Source: Caldisericaceae bacterium
GTDB taxonomy: Bacteria; Caldisericota; Caldisericia; Caldisericales; Caldisericaceae
Reading direction: 5' to 3'
Length of the DNA: 10,497 bases
Assembly: GCA_021161495.1 (NCBI GenBank)
Contig: JAGHAO010000034.1
Coordinates: forward strand, 1-10,497
The translations under genes were made by a program, and so were the position numbers. Shown here piece after piece: positions 7,901-10,497 of the stretch. The stretch's first letter is position 1. Each line of letters begins with the position of its first letter. The notes under the pieces were generated by a model. The model worked only from the letters and a program-made list of their open reading frames with translations, did not search any database and had not been told where the DNA came from.

Positions 7901-8656
7901 TACAACCTCTATCTGCTTTTTGTCAAGCAGGGTTTTATATTCGGGGAAGATTTTTTTAAGTACGGAGTTCTGAGCGTTCATAATCGTTTCGATGTCTTTT
8001 TCCGTGTAATTTCCGCCGTTAAACGCCTTATCGCGCAGCGGTTTTAACGCGGGATCGCTTTTTACGTATTCGCTGTCCATCCAGAACAGGTTGAACAGGG
8101 CAATGAGGTTTGTGTAGTATTGAGGGGAAAACGAACTTGTTATCTTGTCTATTTTTTCCTGCGTCGGCAAATTTCCGTATTTTTTGAACACTTGTTGCCT
8201 TTGCTCGAGGATGTCCTTATACATCGGGATTTTCTTTAATATATGATCCCAATTGATATCAAAAAACCCTCCGGGTATCTGAAGCATTTCCCATTTTTGC
8301 ATCTCGGTGAGATTTTTTATCGGAGTAAGCGAAATGATTTCCCTTTCGTCTTTTGCACCGTTAAGGTAATCCCGGATCTGTGCGATGAGGGAGCCGGACA
8401 GGTCGAATGTAACTTTGACGTCGGGATATTGAGACACAATGTAAGGCATCCTGTAATAATCTTTTACGCCGTGAAGCCTTACCCAGGGTAAAATGTATTC
8501 TCCGGAAACGGGATTCTTGTAAAAAGGTTGGTGGTTATGCCAAACAATTATAACGTTCAGCGGTTTCTCCTTCGGTTTGCATCCGAAAGAGGGAAAAGTC
8601 GCGAATAGCAATGCAAACAGGATAACAAAAATCAATATTCTTTTTATATTTTTCAT
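4949..8656 (-). CDS. Surface-anchored GH57 amylopullulanase-like lipoprotein
   Basis: A 1235-residue multidomain enzyme. The ATG at 8656 is preferred over a TTG 12 bases upstream because GGAGG lies five bases before the ATG. The signal peptide has a hydrophobic core (about 7-22) and ends SFGC, with Cys26 probably lipidated; the lipobox is imperfect. The GH57 domain (about 33-450) shows HNHQP (40-44), TTPYSHPI (253-260), GVWASE with probable nucleophile Glu299, and LDGENAWE with probable acid/base Asp400. The helical segment typical of larger GH57 enzymes contains GSDWFWWYGND (538-548). A beta-rich region follows (about 575-720). Residues about 730-950 resemble the glucodextranase C-terminal module (GPGTYVYPL, then NPWNGPNG). 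About 975-1100 is an adhesion-like beta module ending in the acidic DSDGDGKDD. Residues about 1105-1235 form a copper-amine-oxidase-like stalk domain. Probable role is endo-cleavage of starch, pullulan or glycogen at the cell surface; substrate is inferred. Confidence 0.88.
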   Translation of the reverse strand: MKNIKRILIFVILFALLFATFPSFGCKPKEKPLNVIIVWHNHQPFYKNPVSGEYILPWVRLHGVKDYYRMPYIVSQYPDVKVTFDLSGSLIAQIRDYLNGAKDEREIISLTPIKNLTEMQKWEMLQIPGGFFDINWDHILKKIPMYKDILEQRQQVFKKYGNLPTQEKIDKITSSFSPQYYTNLIALFNLFWMDSEYVKSDPALKPLRDKAFNGGNYTEKDIETIMNAQNSVLKKIFPEYKTLLDKKQIEVVTTPYSHPISALLTDFGWNGDLKMQIDKANSVFEKIFGKKPQGVWASECAINDAALKEFANAGWKWTISDADNLGKLGIDTKKNPLAKFVPYNADGVTVFFRDKYLSDGIGFRYSGKSVTDAVNDFANTLLDTEKQNTNGDLVYTIALDGENAWEYYNNDGNDFLNALYKKLSELQKEGKIRMVTPSEYIAKFGKGAEVPKHTVAVLNLKGKDISDITRYSALPKKEITGEFGESSWVNPTLDTWIGEKQENMAWMMLEEARDKLLSSSITGAAREKAEENLMRAEGSDWFWWYGNDQDSGNDQSFDRLFKMYLFEIYKLINKQPPAYLFGNYFPDGTPYRFVTLNLEKGKYTEVPVLRQDTHIEIAYEGNLLKAKIKGKYPVAVEGIFGGKGVSRPFFLTNEEPAAFRMNPFPYDASDIGIPLNKKIESDQNEITADLSNLNKSNIYIAFAGKDRGALIPYTIPIHVKLPIEIKGTVIGELLDDEGDDNGPGTYVYPLADVFKQAGKGLFDLISFKMTDSGENYVLQYKMANLGGNPWNGPNGISFQIIETYIDFKEGGKTSTIAKGPNVRFDTKHSWDIAIRIAGWSYGNYIEFADGTKFQGELTIRTDQKNNVITVVLPKKYVKFDKNYKPYIAIISGSQDGYGQGYWRKVAVTAGEWQLGGANPDAFNEGISPNVCDLFAPESLSQKEILSSYNVKNKTLATVPMLPLEKVKPVPKLTGKIVVKTGKEIKPDDILPVEISISNLGKGVQKDDPASNEFELVIPEEVLVETQSLKSSSGDAKISEGKIIWNGSLPPQGSVTIRFNVKIRSGVQNGEVIPFSAVIFEDSDGDGKDDKKVPVSAKITANYPVELTLTPNSGTFLRNGKKIKMEKGKVEFIKEWNDAGAPVEKIVEALGGTYRFDKSKNKITITFMGNKYEHWIGQNKALLNGSAIPLYPNNPEIKSYVENGVPVIPLKSIAYAFKLSYSFDRAKNTILIKYNP

Positions 8657-8685
8657 TATTTCCTCCAAATTATTTTCTTACTGTT

Positions 8686-8713
8686 AGTATATAATTAAAG
8701 CAAAAAATTTCAA
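8686..8713 (-). promoter_or_regulatory. Promoter of the GH57-ROK unit
   Basis: On the minus strand, TTGAAA (8713-8708) is followed after a 16-base T-rich spacer by TATACT (8691-8686). The GH57 GGAGG and ATG lie about 25-30 bases downstream. The -10 overlaps TACTAACAGTA (8689-8679), whose arms TACT and AGTA form a short palindrome. It shares TACTAA with the malE promoter, so both could bind the same repressor. Confidence 0.65.
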
Positions 8714-8754
8714 TTCAAACGGAAACACTTGCAAAACGCAAATCACCAATTGTG

Positions 8755-8868
8755 TTATACGGTTGAATCTTTTGAAAAGTGGTAAATGCTGTATATAAAC
8801 TCGCATTGGTCAGGCACAGAGAAAGTGTGCGGAATAAGCCCGCCGAAAGCCTGGCAGTTGCTCCGAAT
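8755..8868 (-). other. Unassigned open stretch with a coding-like peptide
   Basis: Read on the minus strand, this stretch is open down to a TAA at 8757-8755 and contains FGGLIPHTFSVPDQCEF. Upstream the frame enters the palindromic repeat and no convincing start or ribosome binding site is present. The peptide has a composition more protein-like than its surroundings, and I have a vague sense of having met it as a recurrent short hypothetical sequence. It may be a fragment of a repeat or mobile element. No function is assigned. Confidence 0.2.
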
Positions 8869-9130
8869 TAAATTCGGAATCTCGTCCTTTGTCGCTCTGA
8901 ACCTTGTCCTGCACTCCTCTCCCTGGGATGCATTACTCCAAGTTTTATTTCAGGATCTCTTTTTTGTCATTCCGGACTTGATCCGGAATCTCGTCTTTTG
9001 TCGCTCTGCACTCCTTTCCTCGCCGAGGGCGAGCATTTATTTCAGGATCTCTTCTTTTGCCTTTCAATAGGAGTTTCGAGGGAAATGTGTTCCCTTGATT
9101 TGGAGGCCCTGAACAAATACATTTCAGGGC
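8862..9130. repeat. Palindrome-rich interspersed repeat block (two imperfect units plus hairpins)
   Basis: Two related units begin at 8876 and 8985, each opening GGAATCTCGTC, continuing with TTTGTCGCTCTG and CTGCACTCC, and ending TTTATTTCAGGATCTCTT (8944 and 9036). The block is studded with perfect small inverted repeats. These are TCCGAATT/AATTCGGA (8862-8878), ATTCCGGA/TCCGGAAT (8969-8989), CTCGCC/GGCGAG (9019-9033), AGGGAA/TTCCCT (9079-9095) and CCCTGAA/TTCAGGG (9107-9129). The motif TTCCGGACTTGATCCGGAA next to TGTCA resembles non-autonomous palindromic repeats scattered between genes in many bacterial genomes. Short open frames here are by-products of the repeats. I see no gene between 8690 and 9190. 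Confidence 0.75.
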
Positions 9131-9197
9131 GACAGGGGCAGGGGAACACCTCAGGGCGGCAAAGGACAAGTGATCGCTCTGAATTTGTTTCGGAAAT

Positions 9198-9617
9198 GAC
9201 AATTGTTTTATAGAACAGAAAAATTATTCAGTTATAAGAAGGGTGGTAGAATATTTGAGGCATGATACGGAAAAAGAATTAAAAGCGATAAATGAACTGC
9301 ATAATGTGTTGAAGTTATACACAAATTTCTTTTCACCTTGTATGAAACTCATAGAAAAGACAAGAATAGGAAGCAAGGTAATAATGAAATACGACAAACC
9401 CAAAACACCTTACAGGAGGATTATGGAATCTGATAAGATATCCGCAAGGTAAAAAGAAGGACTTACGAAAGAGTATGACAAATTGCAGAAGAGACTATAC
9501 AATTTTTATGATAGAAAACAAAAAGAAATGCCGAAACATCCATTATCAAATATTCCAAATAATAACCCTATGAACCGGAATGATTTCGTATATAATTTAA
9601 GTGAGCTGGCCAAATGA
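9198..9617 (+). pseudogene. Remnant of an rve-type (DDE) insertion-sequence transposase, C-terminal part with internal stop
   Basis: The plus strand reads DNCFIEQKNYSVIRRVVEY from 9198, then LHNVLKLYTNFFSPCMKLI, KTRIGSKV and YDKPKTPYRRIMES. This is the C-terminal part of integrase-core transposases; the Glu at 9213-9215 (in IEQKN) is the expected last DDE residue. A TAA at 9450-9452 interrupts the frame after KISAR. The same frame then continues as KEGLTKEYDKLQKRLYNF to a TGA at 9615-9617, so a single nonsense change split it. The DDE core's first two Asp residues and the N-terminal DNA-binding region are missing, and the frame hits a stop at 9180-9182 just before the similarity. The remnant abuts the palindromic repeat block and is visibly more AT-rich than the mal genes, fitting a decayed transferred element. 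It cannot be active. The exact IS family is not resolved. Confidence 0.8.
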
Positions 9618-9767
9618 TATTTCATATAAAAAATTACATGAGGTAACACGGGAGCAAAAAGTCAAATAGTAATTAACGGATATAATGTGCGGGAATGCAA
9701 TATAAATTGCACACTTCTATTAGCAACATTCAGTTATCATAACGCAACTTTTAGTTTTCGAGGTTTT
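9618..9767. other. AT-rich non-coding gap, probable IS right end
   Basis: Directly after the transposase remnant, ATGAGGTAACACGGGA (9639-9654) sits where the IS terminal sequence is expected. TGCAAT/ATTGCA (9696-9711) forms a short hairpin with a 4-base loop. No gene, and no convincing terminator for the convergent lipoprotein gene, is visible. Confidence 0.35.
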
Positions 9768-10403
9768 TTAATACCCGCTCCACGTTTTTATTATACTTCC
9801 GTTTGTCGCATCAAGCTCCACCCAAAATGGTTCTCCTTTTTTATAACGAAATCGCACAGACCATGCAGTTACCCCGTCCCTTCCACGGGAAAGCCCCATC
9901 CAAAAACTTTTGAAAGATTTGTCTTTAACGTGGTTTAGAGCAATATCAAACGCTTTGTCGCTATCAATCCAACTACCTTTTATCGCAACAGGATGCTGCG
10001 AAGCAATTTCTTCTTTTGAAAACAAGCTTGTGTGGACACCTTTGTCTACAATTACTCTTATTTGGTAAAGTCTGGACCGGGACTTGGATACAAATTCTGC
10101 TATCCAAACTTCCGAAACACCTTTTTCACCGTAGCCCAAAGAAAAGTTGTCAATTTTTACAAACTCCGCATCACCTGCAAGGCTTTTTGCTTTTTTCACA
10201 GCATGCTTATAAGCCTCTCTCGCCGTAAGTGCTTTAGATTCTTCCGGGCTTTGCTTTTCTTGTGAAATACCGCTATTTTGATTTTGCGAACCATTTTGCG
10301 CATTTTCCCCGGGTTTTGTTTTCGGCGCGCACCCGGATACCATTCCGGCAAAAAGCGCAAAAACCAATAAGAATACAATGCTGCGCTTCACATCGATTTT
10401 CAT
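9768..10403 (-). CDS. PepSY-type lipoprotein
   Basis: A 211-residue predicted lipoprotein. The signal peptide ends in a good lipobox, VSGC, with Cys25 as the lipidated residue. A Gln/Asn/Ser/Glu-rich linker follows to about residue 58, then two related alpha-beta halves. The first (about 59-121) starts LTAREAYKHAVKKA and ends QIRVIVDKG. The second (about 146-207) starts IDSDKAFDIALNHV and ends FWVELDATNGSII. The pattern of a helix with Ala-rich face, a W-x-V-x-F strand and a final DAxxG turn is that of PepSY domains. These are often extracytoplasmic and thought to bind or inhibit peptidases or act in envelope regulation. The start is supported by AAGGGGG just upstream of the ATG, plus a promoter. 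It is separated from the glucan cluster by IS debris, so a link to it is doubtful. Role unknown. Confidence 0.75.
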   Translation of the reverse strand: MKIDVKRSIVFLLVFALFAGMVSGCAPKTKPGENAQNGSQNQNSGISQEKQSPEESKALTAREAYKHAVKKAKSLAGDAEFVKIDNFSLGYGEKGVSEVWIAEFVSKSRSRLYQIRVIVDKGVHTSLFSKEEIASQHPVAIKGSWIDSDKAFDIALNHVKDKSFKSFWMGLSRGRDGVTAWSVRFRYKKGEPFWVELDATNGSIIKTWSGY

Positions 10404-10425
10404 ATTTCCCCCTTATCTTTTTTTC

Positions 10426-10453
10426 ATTGTATTACATAAAACGAAAAATTCAA
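10426..10453 (-). promoter_or_regulatory. Promoter of the PepSY lipoprotein gene
   Basis: On the minus strand, TTGAAT (10453-10448) and TACAAT (10431-10426) are separated by 16 bases. The AAGGGGG ribosome binding site and ATG follow about 12-25 bases downstream. Spacing and T-rich spacer match the two other promoters in the window. Confidence 0.6.
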
Positions 10454-10483
10454 AATGAAAATTTATTTTTGGAATTTTCATTT
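10453..10483. promoter_or_regulatory. 11-bp inverted repeat upstream of the PepSY promoter
   Basis: AAATGAAAATT (10453-10463) and AATTTTCATTT (10473-10483) are perfect inverted copies separated by nine bases. Half-site centres are 20 bases apart, about two helical turns. The inner edge touches the -35 box, a position suited to an activator or repressor dimer. The AT-rich composition makes chance possible. Confidence 0.4.
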
Positions 10484-10497
10484 ATCGTTAAAATTCA

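Noticed and set aside
8657..8668. Upstream TTG start for the GH57 gene
   Set aside because: The TTG overlaps the GGAGG that correctly positions the ATG at 8656, and it would add residues before a normal basic signal-peptide start.
8862..9130. CRISPR array
   Set aside because: The repeats are imperfect, of unequal spacing, and lack identical direct repeats with regular spacers; no cas genes are nearby.
8945..9202. Minus-strand 85-codon frame in the repeat block
   Set aside because: It reads through palindromic repeats, has no ribosome binding site, and its peptide is just the translated repeat.

Overview
The window holds a bacterial alpha-glucan utilisation locus on the minus strand, then a repeat-rich gap with a decayed insertion sequence, then a separate small lipoprotein gene. 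Strong AGGAGG-type ribosome binding sites, sigma70-like promoters, lipobox signal peptides and a copper-amine-oxidase-like stalk domain indicate a Gram-positive-like or deep-branching, probably anaerobic and possibly thermophilic bacterium. GH57 amylopullulanases, ROK regulators and Mal-type importers together are common in Thermotogota, Dictyoglomota, Caldisericota and Clostridia. The phylum cannot be fixed from this window; Caldisericota is a weak guess only.

Layout, in transcription order (right to left): promoter (8686-8713), GH57 lipoprotein amylopullulanase-like enzyme (8656-4949), ROK-family repressor (4941-3766), a second near-consensus promoter (3728-3755), malE-like binding protein (3691-2441), an intercistronic hairpin (2393-2423), malF-like permease (2373-1408), malG-like permease (1411-554), and a GH15 glucoamylase/glucodextranase-type gene that overlaps the end of malG and runs off the left edge (570-1). 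The last gene has no stop inside the window, so the first 550 bases look empty although they are coding.

Inferred working model: the surface-anchored GH57 enzyme cuts starch, glycogen or pullulan outside the cell. MalE captures the oligosaccharides, MalFG imports them, powered by an ATPase encoded elsewhere, and the GH15 enzyme, which has no visible export signal, releases glucose inside. The ROK protein probably senses a sugar and represses one or both promoters.

Between 8760 and 9770 there is no intact gene. It holds imperfect repeats rich in small palindromes (8862-9130), a transposase C-terminal remnant with an internal stop (9198-9617), and a probable IS end. A PepSY-type lipoprotein gene (10403-9768) follows, with its own promoter and an 11-bp inverted repeat directly upstream.
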